From: Collinsella aerofaciens
Lineage (GTDB): Bacteria > Actinomycetota > Coriobacteriia > Coriobacteriales > Coriobacteriaceae
DNA length: 5,209 nt
Direction: 5' to 3'
NCBI RefSeq assembly: GCF_901212495.1
Contig: NZ_CAAKNY010000054.1
Coordinates: 1-5,209, forward strand
A program made the position numbers and the translations under genes. This document shows positions 1 through 5,209 of the stretch, piece after piece (position 1 is the stretch's first letter; every line of letters begins with the position of its first letter). The notes under the pieces are model-generated. The model worked only from the letters and a program-made list of their open reading frames with translations. It had not been told where the DNA came from and did not search any database.

Positions 1-30
1 TCTACGAGACCGGCAAGAAGATGACCGCGC
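1..30 (+). repeat. Terminal direct repeat, left copy
   Basis: The first 30 bases are an exact copy of the last 30 (5180-5209). They lie inside the SIS coding sequence in the same frame. The most direct reading is an overlap at the ends of a circular contig, not a biological repeat. Confidence 0.95.
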
Positions 31-992
31 TCGCCGACAAAGTCGCCGACGAGGGCTACGACGCCGTCTTCCTGATGGGCGTGGGCGGCACCTGGGACGA
101 GTTTATGCAGCTCGAGTACCTCATGAACAAGTTCGGCGACCGCGACCTGGAGGTCTACCTGATCCACGCCGCCGAGTGGAACGTCTCCGGCCACAAGCGC
201 ATGACCGACAAGTCCGTCGTGCTCACCGCCTCCGAGTCCGGTACCACCCCCGAGGTCCTCGAGGCCGTCAAGAAGATGAAGGACATGGGCGTGCGCGTCT
301 ACGCCATGACCAAGCCCGAGGGTCCCATCGGCCAGGCTGTCGGTGCCGAGAACTGCGTCGCCATGGCTTCTGACCATGGTTCCGGTGGCTGCGAGAAGGG
401 CTACTACCTCGCCGACTGCTTCGGTCTGCGCCTGCTCAACCGTCGCGGCTGCTTCCCCAAGTTCGATCTGTTCATCGAGCAGACCAAGGACATCTGGAAG
501 GACATGCTCGATATCCGTAAGCGCTTCGAGCCGCGTGCCGAGGAGCTCGCCAAGAAGTACGCCCTCGCGCCCTACACCATGTTCATCGGCTCCGGCGCCC
601 TGTGGGGCGAGACCATCCTCTTCTCGATGTGCATTCTCGAGGAGATGCAGTGGAAGCGCACCCGCTACATTACGTCCGCCGACTTCTTCCACGGCACGCT
701 CGAGCTCGTGGAGCCGGGCGTCCCCGTGTTCCTGTTCATGGGCGAGGACGAGAACCGCAAGCTCGACGAGCGTGCTCGCGCGTTCCTCACCCGCGGCGTG
801 ACCGGCGACACCGACATCAACATCATCGACACCGCCGAGTTCGCCATCCCCGGCCTTGACGACGACTTCCGCGTCATCGTTTCCCCGTGGATTCTGACGG
901 TGCTCGTGACTGACCGCCTGGCCCGCTACTACGAGACGGTCACCAAGCACAACCTCAAGTATCGTCGTTACTATCACCAGTTCGACTACTAA
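1..992 (+). CDS. SIS-domain sugar-phosphate deglycase/isomerase (FrlB/GfrF-like), 5' end cut by the window
   Basis: Probable cytoplasmic enzyme acting on the phosphorylated sugar delivered by the PTS encoded just downstream. The reading frame is open from the first base, and its missing 24 N-terminal residues are at 5110-5181, giving 353 residues in total, the usual size for FrlB/FraB-type deglycases. In full-length numbering, the first SIS domain has a glycine-rich strand end (VFLMGVGGT, about 47-55) and the phosphosugar-binding motif SESGTTPE (101-108). The second SIS domain carries Glu238 (LEEMQW) and His254 (FFHGTLE), 16 residues apart. Known deglycases of this family (FraB, FrlB) use a Glu/His pair with that same spacing. 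The C-terminus (KYRRYYHQFDY) is also family-like. The ATG at 21 is internal (Met31) and has no ribosome site. Operon context favours cleavage of a phosphorylated Amadori compound to glucose-6-phosphate plus amine. A phosphosugar isomerase remains possible. Family assignment is firm; the substrate is inferred. Confidence 0.9.
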   Translation, partial: YETGKKMTALADKVADEGYDAVFLMGVGGTWDEFMQLEYLMNKFGDRDLEVYLIHAAEWNVSGHKRMTDKSVVLTASESGTTPEVLEAVKKMKDMGVRVYAMTKPEGPIGQAVGAENCVAMASDHGSGGCEKGYYLADCFGLRLLNRRGCFPKFDLFIEQTKDIWKDMLDIRKRFEPRAEELAKKYALAPYTMFIGSGALWGETILFSMCILEEMQWKRTRYITSADFFHGTLELVEPGVPVFLFMGEDENRKLDERARAFLTRGVTGDTDINIIDTAEFAIPGLDDDFRVIVSPWILTVLVTDRLARYYETVTKHNLKYRRYYHQFDY

Positions 993-1034
993 AGCCAAGC
1001 GCGGGGACGCGTCAGTCACGGAAGGATTCGCAGA

Positions 1035-1454
1035 ATGAGACAGTACATCATCGCCAGCCATGCGCACTTCGCTACCGGCATCAAAGAGAGCATTGAGCTG
1101 CTCTCGGGTGCTCGCGACAACGTTCACGACCTTTCGATGTTTGTCGACGACCGCATGGACGTGGCCGAGGAAGCCCAAAAGCTGCTGGCAGGCATGTCTG
1201 CCGACGATGATGTCGTCGTCTGCACCGACCTTTTTGGCGGCAGTGTGAACAACGAGTTCACCAAGATCGTCCAGACGCGTCCCCGCACCTACCTTGTCAC
1301 CAACATGAACCTTCCGCTGCTCATCCAGCTGTTGTTCTCCGATGAGTCGGCTCCGGTTGAGGAGACGATTCGCGCCATCGTCGCTGCGGACGACACGCGC
1401 GTGAAGTTTGTCAACGACCTGCTGGTCGATGACGACGAGGAAGAAGAGTTCTAA
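1035..1454 (+). CDS. PTS mannose/fructose/sorbose family EIIA component
   Basis: A 139-residue cytoplasmic phosphocarrier that takes phosphate from HPr and passes it to EIIB. The N-terminus IIASHAHFATGIK is the family signature, with His9 as the expected phosphorylated residue. TDLFGGSVNNE (64-74) matches the conserved TDLxGGSPxN segment, although Val replaces the usual Pro. It is a stand-alone EIIA, not fused to EIIB as in E. coli ManX. The start is supported by AAGGA at 1022-1026, eight bases before the ATG. It follows the SIS gene by 42 bases and precedes EIIB by 57 bases, consistent with one transcript. The protein ends in an acidic run finishing in Phe (DDDEEEEF), which recurs in similar form on EIIC. 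Confidence 0.95.
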   Translation: MRQYIIASHAHFATGIKESIELLSGARDNVHDLSMFVDDRMDVAEEAQKLLAGMSADDDVVVCTDLFGGSVNNEFTKIVQTRPRTYLVTNMNLPLLIQLLFSDESAPVEETIRAIVAADDTRVKFVNDLLVDDDEEEEF

Positions 1455-1474
1455 TCCGCAGCACCTACTGACAC

Positions 1475-1487
1475 GCCGTAAAACGGC
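1475..1487 (+). other. Small hairpin between EIIA and EIIB
   Basis: GCCGT (1475-1479) and ACGGC (1483-1487) form a 5-bp stem with an AAA loop. It lacks a T-run and lies 11 bases before the G-rich ribosome site of EIIB. The stem is short, so a role is uncertain. Confidence 0.3.
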
Positions 1488-1511
1488 ACAAGACCTTTGG
1501 GGGGTCACATT

Positions 1512-1994
1512 ATGATTCAGCTCCTTCGCGTCGACCATCGTCTGCTTCATGGCCAGGTCGCAGTCTCTTGGGTCCAGGGCCTTGGTTCTAACTGCATCTT
1601 CTGCGTGGGCGACAAGGTCGCCAACGACCCGGTGTGGAAGACCACGCTCAAGATGGGCAAGCCTGCCGGCTGCAAGCTCGTCATCAAGGACATGGCGAAC
1701 GCCATCGAGGCCATTAACTCGGGCGTGACCGACAAGTACAAGATGATTATCTGCGTCGCCACCATCGCCGAGGCAAAGCAGCTGGTCGAGGGCTGCCCGC
1801 AGATTAAGTCGATTAACCTGGGCAACACCAAGCCCAAGGACGAGAAGCGTCCCGACGCGCGTCAGGTCTCTCGCCAGATCTTCCTGACCGCGGCCGAGGA
1901 AGCCGATGTGCGTGAGATACTGGACCGTGGCGTCGAGGTCGAGATCCGTCCTCTGGCCGATGACCCCAAGGTTGACTGCGCCAGCGTGCTCTAG
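1512..1994 (+). CDS. PTS mannose/fructose/sorbose family EIIB component
   Basis: A 160-residue cytoplasmic EIIB that receives phosphate from EIIA and transfers it to the incoming sugar at EIIC/EIID. The N-terminal signature LLRVDHRLLHGQVAVSW is diagnostic: His13 in LHGQV is the phosphorylation site equivalent to that of LevE/ManX IIB. The strand INLGNTKPKD (about 101-110) also fits the family. I chose the ATG at 1512 because the family starts directly with M-I-x-L-x-R-x-D. It is preceded by a G-rich ribosome site (GGGGGG, 1499-1504). An upstream in-frame TTG at 1497 would add five residues but overlaps that ribosome site. Length is normal for a free EIIB. Family certainty is high; sugar specificity cannot be read from it. 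Confidence 0.95.
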   Translation: MIQLLRVDHRLLHGQVAVSWVQGLGSNCIFCVGDKVANDPVWKTTLKMGKPAGCKLVIKDMANAIEAINSGVTDKYKMIICVATIAEAKQLVEGCPQIKSINLGNTKPKDEKRPDARQVSRQIFLTAAEEADVREILDRGVEVEIRPLADDPKVDCASVL

Positions 1995-2005
1995 GCGGTT
2001 AATTT

Positions 2006-2025
2006 CGAAGAGCTCCGTCTCTTCG
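2006..2025 (+). other. Intercistronic hairpin between EIIB and EIIC
   Basis: CGAAGAG at 2006-2012 pairs perfectly with CTCTTCG at 2019-2025 around a 6-base loop. No T-run follows, so it is not a terminator. It sits 12 bases after the EIIB stop and 27 bases before the EIIC start. It may stabilise or mark a processing point in the operon mRNA, separating soluble from membrane subunit genes. Confidence 0.5.
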
Positions 2026-2052
2026 TAGTGTCCTATATGGAAAGGGGGATGT

Positions 2053-2826
2053 ATGCTTACCCAAGCAATCCTCATCGGACTTATCGCCGCATTTGGTAAG
2101 TTCGACTACCAGCTCGGTACGCTCTACGCGTTCCGTCCCATCGTCCTGTGCCCGCTCGTGGGCCTGGTGCTGGGGGATCTGCAGTCCGGTCTCGCGATTG
2201 GCGCGAGCCTGGAGCTGCTGTTCATGGGCTCGATCTCCATCGGCGCCTACGTTCCGCCCGATGAGACGATCGGCGGCGTGCTCGCCTGCGCCTTCGCTAT
2301 CCAGCTGGGCCAGAGCACCGAGGCTGCCATCGCACTCGCTATGCCTATCGCCACGCTGTGCCTGGCCATCAAGAACATCCTGAACGCAGCCCTGCCGATC
2401 CTGGTCGACCGCGCGGATGTCTTCTCTGCCCAGGGTAACCTCAAGGGCGTCTACGCGATGCACTTCCTGATTGGCTCCACGGGCGTCCTCATGGCGTTCC
2501 TGCTGTGCTCGCTGTCGTTCTATCTGGGCGCTGACGCGATCCAGGGCATGCTCGACTTCATTCCGCAGTTCGTGCTTGACGGCTTCGGCGTCGCGGCCAA
2601 CATCCTGCCGGCCATGGGCTTCGCCATGCTCGGCCGCCTGGTGCTCACCAAGCAGCTCGTGCCCTTCTACTTCCTGGGCTTCCTGCTGTGCTCCTACGCC
2701 AACGTGCCCGTCCTGGGCGTCGCCCTGATCGCCATCATCATCGGCATCGACAAGTTCGACCTGCTGGGGCTCGGCGGAGCCCAGCCCCAGCTCTCCGCGG
2801 AAGGGGATGAGGACGATGACTTCTAG
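2053..2826 (+). CDS. PTS mannose/fructose/sorbose family EIIC membrane component
   Basis: A 257-residue integral membrane subunit that, with EIID, forms the sugar channel of the PTS. Almost the whole protein is hydrophobic, with successive membrane segments from residue 1 to about 240. The segment GLVLGDLQSGLAIGASLELL (about 37-56) is typical of the EII-Sor (PF03609) family. A strong ribosome site (AAAGGGGG, 2041-2048) lies four bases before the ATG. The protein ends in an acidic tail, EGDEDDDF. Its last codons overlap the start of EIID by 11 bases, suggesting translational coupling and 1:1 synthesis of the two membrane subunits. Phe codons are 17 TTC to 1 TTT, indicating strong codon selection and probably high expression. 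Confidence 0.94.
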   Translation: MLTQAILIGLIAAFGKFDYQLGTLYAFRPIVLCPLVGLVLGDLQSGLAIGASLELLFMGSISIGAYVPPDETIGGVLACAFAIQLGQSTEAAIALAMPIATLCLAIKNILNAALPILVDRADVFSAQGNLKGVYAMHFLIGSTGVLMAFLLCSLSFYLGADAIQGMLDFIPQFVLDGFGVAANILPAMGFAMLGRLVLTKQLVPFYFLGFLLCSYANVPVLGVALIAIIIGIDKFDLLGLGGAQPQLSAEGDEDDDF

Positions 2827-3640
2827 TCCCGAGAACAAGATCACGCGCTCCGACCTCGTCAAGAGCGCCGTCAACGTCGGCTCCCTGGGCATGGAGTTCT
2901 CCTGGACCTACTACAAGCAGATGAACATCGCCTTCTGCCTGATGGTCGCCAACATGCTCAAGAAGATCTACGCCGGCCGCCCCGACGACTACGCCGAGGC
3001 CCTGCACCGCCACTGCGCGTTCTTCAACATCACCGTCCAGTTCGCCCCGTTCGTCGGCGGCATCGCGATGGCCATGGAGGAGAAGGTCGCCCGCGGCGAG
3101 ATCGAGCCCGAGAGCGTCAACGACGTCAAGGCCGCCCTCATGGGCCCGCTGTCCGGAATCGGCGACTCCATCTTCCTGTCGACGCTGCGCGTCGTCGCCG
3201 CCGCGGTGGGCATCAGCCTGTGCCAGGCCGGCAACCCCTTCGGCCCCATCGCCTTCCTGCTCATCTACAACGTCCCCGGCTTCGCGCTGCGCGTCTGGGG
3301 CGCCATCAAGGGCTATGAGCTGGGCGTGGGCTTCCTGGACGAGGCCCAGAGGACCGGCCTCATGCAGAAGATCATGACCTGCGTCGGCATCGTGGGCGTC
3401 ATGGTCGTGGGCGCCATGTGCAAGGACATGTTCTGGGCCAGCATCCCGGTGGCCATCGGCTCGGGCGACGACGCCCAGACCCTCCAGGACATCCTGGACG
3501 GCATCATGCCCGGCATGCTCGGCATGCTCGCCTTCTGGCTCTACTACTGGCTGCTGTCCAAGAAGATCAACCCCATGGTGCTGATCGTGGCCACCATGGC
3601 CGTGGGCATCGTCGGCGCGTTCTTCGGCGTGCTGGCGTAA
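2816..3640 (+). CDS. PTS mannose/fructose/sorbose family EIID membrane component
   Basis: A 274-residue membrane subunit that partners EIIC; EIID is unique to the mannose PTS family (PF03613). Signature stretches are FFNITVQFAPFVGGIAMAME (69-88) and KAALMGPLSGIGDSIF (105-120), both very characteristic. The first half is mostly amphipathic and cytoplasmic, and the C-terminal part (about 185-274) is hydrophobic. I prefer the ATG at 2816: the ribosome site AAGGGG (2801-2806) is nine bases upstream of it but directly abuts the alternative ATG at 2807, which would add three residues. The start lies inside the end of EIIC, so translation is probably coupled. All 15 Phe codons are TTC. It is the last gene before a strong terminator, so it ends the operon. 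Confidence 0.95.
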   Translation: MTSSPENKITRSDLVKSAVNVGSLGMEFSWTYYKQMNIAFCLMVANMLKKIYAGRPDDYAEALHRHCAFFNITVQFAPFVGGIAMAMEEKVARGEIEPESVNDVKAALMGPLSGIGDSIFLSTLRVVAAAVGISLCQAGNPFGPIAFLLIYNVPGFALRVWGAIKGYELGVGFLDEAQRTGLMQKIMTCVGIVGVMVVGAMCKDMFWASIPVAIGSGDDAQTLQDILDGIMPGMLGMLAFWLYYWLLSKKINPMVLIVATMAVGIVGAFFGVLA

Positions 3641-3670
3641 GGGCCTGCGGCAACGTTTTATCGACCTTGC

Positions 3671-3708
3671 AAAGGGATGGAGCGGACCTGCGCCCTCCAT
3701 CCCTTTTT
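3671..3708 (+). terminator. Rho-independent terminator of the SIS-PTS operon
   Basis: A perfect 12-bp stem (AAAGGGATGGAG at 3671-3682 with CTCCATCCCTTT at 3695-3706), a 12-base loop, and a T-run (TTTTT, 3704-3708). It lies 30 bases after the EIID stop. The next ribosome site begins four bases after the T-run, so the hairpin is also the immediate upstream neighbour of the MFS gene. Confidence 0.9.
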
Positions 3709-3724
3709 GTATAAAGGAGTTCGT

Positions 3725-4939
3725 ATGTTCGCGAAGGATCGCGAAGCCATGCGCCTGACGCCGGCGGAAGTCAGGCTAATTCTAATTGAGTCCCTGCAGT
3801 GGTGCGCCAACAACGCGGTGTACTTTTTGGGGCTTATCGGCGCGGCGACGTATGACTTGGCTGGTACGGCCTTTTTGGTCGCTGCCATCACGCTCGTGCG
3901 CAACCTTACGACGTCGGTGGGCAATATGGTGTCGGGCTCGGTCATCGACCGCTTTGGCCCGCGCCGCACATCGTTTGTGACGTGCGCGGTCACGGCAGTG
4001 CTTTCGCTTGGCATTGGCCTGGCGCCGCTTACGGTCCCGAGCCTTGTGTTTGCCGCCTGCGTGTTGGGGCTTGCCGGCGGTTTTATCAACACCTGCACCC
4101 ATGCGTTTCCGGGGTACCTTGAATCGACAACCGAGGGCCGCACCCGCGTGAACGGCCTCATGGTGTTCTACAGCAATATCGCCTATACCGCCGGCCCGTT
4201 GCTTGGCGGCGCCATGGTAAGCTGCTTTGCCACGCAATCCGTCTACCTGCTCATGGCGGCCATGATGGGCGTGGCGGCCGTGCTCTCTTTGGGTTGCCAC
4301 GAGCGCGTTACCCCCGCAAAGGGGGAGAAGCAGGCGGGCGGCATCCTTGGCGGCATGGTCGAAGGTGCCCGACTTACGTTTTGCGATCACGACCTGCGGC
4401 TTATCTTTATCTCGGGTTTTTTGGGCTTTTTCGCATTTGGCGCGTTCGATTCGCTGGAGTCGCTGTTCTATCGCGATGTGCTCAACGTGGACATTGTTTG
4501 GCTGGGATGGCTGTCGTCGGTCGTTGGTCTTACCTCGTCGGTCGGCGCATTTGCCCTGACCAAGATCTCGGCTCGTCATGTCAATTTGCGTCTGCTGCTG
4601 GGCGCGCTCATGACCGTGGGCATTGGATCCATGGTGTACGTGGGCACCGATATGCTGGGGGTTGCGATTGTCGGCCAGGCGATTAACGGCTTGGCGTGGG
4701 GCTTCTTGGAGCCTCTGCAGATGATCCTGATTCAGGAGCGTGCCGACATCAAATATCTGGGGCGCATCACGGGCTTTGTACGTTTTGGCCTGATGAGCGC
4801 CGGCGTGCTGCCGTTGCTGGCCGCTCCGTTTTTGGCGGAGGCTCTGGGCGTTCAAACGGTGCTGTTTGGGGCGTCAACAATCATTGCGCTGGTAGGAACG
4901 CTGTTCTTTGCCACGCAGGGAAAGCGTCGGGGGCATTAG
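3725..4939 (+). CDS. Major facilitator superfamily transporter, 12 TM, substrate unknown
   Basis: A 404-residue inner-membrane secondary transporter. I can place about twelve hydrophobic segments: roughly 17-41, 45-74, 83-102, 106-128, 144-168, 172-191, then a polar central loop (192-222), and 224-244, 257-278, 288-307, 310-337, 348-371, 378-396. The loop after segment 2 has the MFS motif A (GSVIDRFGPRR, 71-81). The general look is that of a proton-coupled exporter of the drug-efflux type, but neither substrate nor direction can be read. The ATG at 3725 is set by AAAGGAG (3713-3719). A longer frame opens at 3677, but that start is inside the terminator stem. Codon use differs sharply from the PTS genes (Phe 19 TTT to 7 TTC), so it is probably expressed at a lower level or has a different history. 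Exporting the amine freed by the SIS enzyme is conceivable, but nothing supports it beyond proximity. Confidence 0.88.
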   Translation: MFAKDREAMRLTPAEVRLILIESLQWCANNAVYFLGLIGAATYDLAGTAFLVAAITLVRNLTTSVGNMVSGSVIDRFGPRRTSFVTCAVTAVLSLGIGLAPLTVPSLVFAACVLGLAGGFINTCTHAFPGYLESTTEGRTRVNGLMVFYSNIAYTAGPLLGGAMVSCFATQSVYLLMAAMMGVAAVLSLGCHERVTPAKGEKQAGGILGGMVEGARLTFCDHDLRLIFISGFLGFFAFGAFDSLESLFYRDVLNVDIVWLGWLSSVVGLTSSVGAFALTKISARHVNLRLLLGALMTVGIGSMVYVGTDMLGVAIVGQAINGLAWGFLEPLQMILIQERADIKYLGRITGFVRFGLMSAGVLPLLAAPFLAEALGVQTVLFGASTIIALVGTLFFATQGKRRGH

Positions 4940-4957
4940 ATATACAGGCAATATCAA

Positions 4958-5027
4958 TTTAATACCACTCACCCGAGGATTTCGACCGTTTACCGAGGAT
5001 TGGCTTGGATTGCAAAGTGGTATTAAA
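4958..5027. promoter_or_regulatory. 12-bp inverted repeat upstream of the promoter, candidate operator pair
   Basis: TTTAATACCACT at 4958-4969 is the exact reverse complement of AGTGGTATTAAA at 5016-5027. The arms are 58 bp apart centre to centre with 46 bases between them. The right arm overlaps the -35 region. There is no T-run after either arm, so it is not a terminator. A further TGGTAT core occurs at 5053-5058. The spacing fits two dimer sites brought together by looping, but the cognate regulator is not in this window. Confidence 0.6.
4973..5001 (+). repeat. 9-bp direct repeat at 20-bp period inside the inverted repeat
   Basis: CCGAGGATT occurs at 4973-4981 and again at 4993-5001. A degenerate third copy (GCTTGGATT, 5003-5011, six of nine matches) starts ten bases later. 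The 20- and 10-base steps place the copies on roughly the same face of the helix, upstream of the weak -35, where an activator would bind. Confidence 0.5.
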
Positions 5028-5052
5028 AACGCGTTGGGTGTATGTCTATAAT
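5023..5052 (+). promoter_or_regulatory. Probable sigma-70-type promoter of the SIS-PTS operon
   Basis: A perfect -10 hexamer TATAAT lies at 5047-5052, with TTAAAA (5023-5028, four of six matches to TTGACA) 18 bp upstream as a weak -35. Transcription would start near 5059, leaving a leader of about 50 bases before the ATG at 5110. The poor -35 and long spacer suggest dependence on an activator. A second, weaker pair (TTGGTA 5052-5057 with TATATA 5074-5079) is possible. Confidence 0.65.
5028..5035. promoter_or_regulatory. AACGCGTT palindrome in the promoter spacer
   Basis: A perfect 8-bp palindrome centred on CG lies between the proposed -35 and -10 boxes. LacI-family operators often have such a CG-centred core with flanking AA/TT, and this position would block RNA polymerase. 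An 8-bp match is short and could be chance. Confidence 0.3.
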
Positions 5053-5109
5053 TGGTATCGAAAAGAAACGCGATATATAGAGTTGCGTGGGAGACAGAAA
5101 GGACAAACC

Positions 5110-5209
5110 ATGAAGGAAACCGAGAAGATCGAAATCATGCACTTTAGCCAGGAGGGCTACGTCGAGGACGGCAAGAACGTCTACGAGACCGGCAAGAAGA
5201 TGACCGCGC
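5110..5209 (+). CDS. SIS-domain deglycase, 5' part of the gene, continuing at position 1
   Basis: Encodes the first 33 residues (starting MKETEKIEIMHFSQEGYVED) of a SIS-domain protein and runs off the end of the window. The start ATG has a good ribosome site, AAAGGA at 5098-5103, six bases upstream. The last 30 bases are identical to the first 30 of the window and in the same frame, so joining the ends yields the 353-residue protein described at 1-992. The pattern F-x-x-E-x-Y then about 25 residues then D-E-G-Y-D matches the usual N-terminus of FrlB/FraB-type proteins, so the join makes a sensible gene. If the window is not circular, this would be a second SIS gene with the same 30-base stretch. 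Confidence 0.85.
   Translation, partial: MKETEKIEIMHFSQEGYVEDGKNVYETGKKMTA
5180..5209 (+). repeat. Terminal direct repeat, right copy
   Basis: Exact 30-base match to 1-30 running to the final base of the window. Collapsing the two copies gives a circle of 5,179 bp with an intact SIS gene. Confidence 0.95.

Noticed and set aside
21..23. ATG at 21 as the true start of the SIS gene
   Set aside because: The frame is open upstream to the first base, no ribosome site precedes it, and the same codons occur as Met31 of the properly started gene at 5110.
1000..1011. CGCG/CGCG stem between SIS and EIIA genes as a terminator or regulatory hairpin
   Set aside because: Only 4 bp with no T-run; expected by chance in GC-rich DNA.
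1497..1511. TTG start extending EIIB by five residues
   Set aside because: The EIIB family begins at M-I-x-L-x-R-x-D, and the extra codons overlap the G-rich ribosome site of the ATG at 1512.
1999..2892. Long open frame on the minus strand (297 codons) opposite EIIC
   Set aside because: Gln/Glu/His/Arg-rich shadow of the hydrophobic EIIC gene, with no motif.
2738..3700. Long open frame on the minus strand (320 codons) opposite EIID
   Set aside because: Low-complexity His/Asp/Glu/Gly protein with no recognisable domain, mirroring the unmistakable EIID gene. It also runs through the terminator hairpin.
3677..3724. Upstream in-frame ATG for the MFS gene, adding 16 residues
   Set aside because: It sits within the 5' arm of the terminator stem without a ribosome site, whereas the ATG at 3725 has AAAGGAG at ideal distance and a normal MFS N-terminus.
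3782..4855. Long open frame on the minus strand (357 codons) opposite the MFS gene
   Set aside because: Composition is rich in His, Gln, Arg and Ala with no hydrophobic core or known motif. The plus-strand frame is a clear MFS protein; this is a high-GC shadow.
5002..5013. Sigma-54-like -24/-12 promoter (TGGC then TTGC)
   Set aside because: The GG to GC spacing is 8 bases where sigma-54 needs 10, and actinobacteria generally lack RpoN. Mannose-family PTS operons elsewhere use sigma-54, which made this tempting.

Overview
The window looks like high-GC actinobacterial DNA, most likely from a gut Coriobacteriia lineage such as Collinsella. The reasons are GC-rich third positions, strong AAGGAG-type ribosome sites, and a mannose-family PTS operon paired with a SIS-domain deglycase. 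The genus is an inference; there is no rRNA or marker gene to prove it.

Layout (all genes on +): 1-992 is the body of a SIS-domain sugar-phosphate deglycase/isomerase whose first codons lie at the other end of the window (5110-5209). It is followed by four separate mannose/fructose/sorbose-family PTS components: EIIA (1035-1454), EIIB (1512-1994), EIIC (2053-2826) and EIID (2816-3640). A strong rho-independent terminator (3671-3708) closes that operon. A 12-TM MFS transporter (3725-4939) follows, with its ribosome site only a few bases after the terminator. The 170-bp gap 4940-5109 is the control region of the SIS gene: a TATAAT -10 box, a 12-bp inverted repeat, a 9-bp direct repeat at 20-bp period, and an 8-bp palindrome in the promoter spacer.

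The first 30 bases equal the last 30 bases exactly. Joining the ends makes a 5,179-bp circle in which the SIS gene reads through in frame as one 353-codon protein with its own promoter and ribosome site. The window is therefore probably a circular contig. Biologically it could be one unit of a tandem duplication or a small excised circle. It could also be an assembly-graph loop caused by a repeated SIS gene. No replication, mobilisation or recombination gene is present, so a normal plasmid is unlikely.

How the genes fit together: EIIA and EIIB would relay phosphate from HPr to a sugar entering through EIIC/EIID, and the SIS enzyme would then act on the phosphorylated product. A PTS of this family with a SIS enzyme carrying the Glu/His pair spaced as in FraB/FrlB-type deglycases, and no GalNAc-pathway genes, points to an Amadori compound such as fructoselysine or glucoselysine. 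Collinsella intestinalis is known to consume fructoselysine. The exact substrate cannot be read from the sequence. The MFS gene has clearly different codon use and may be functionally separate. No local transcriptional regulator is encoded.
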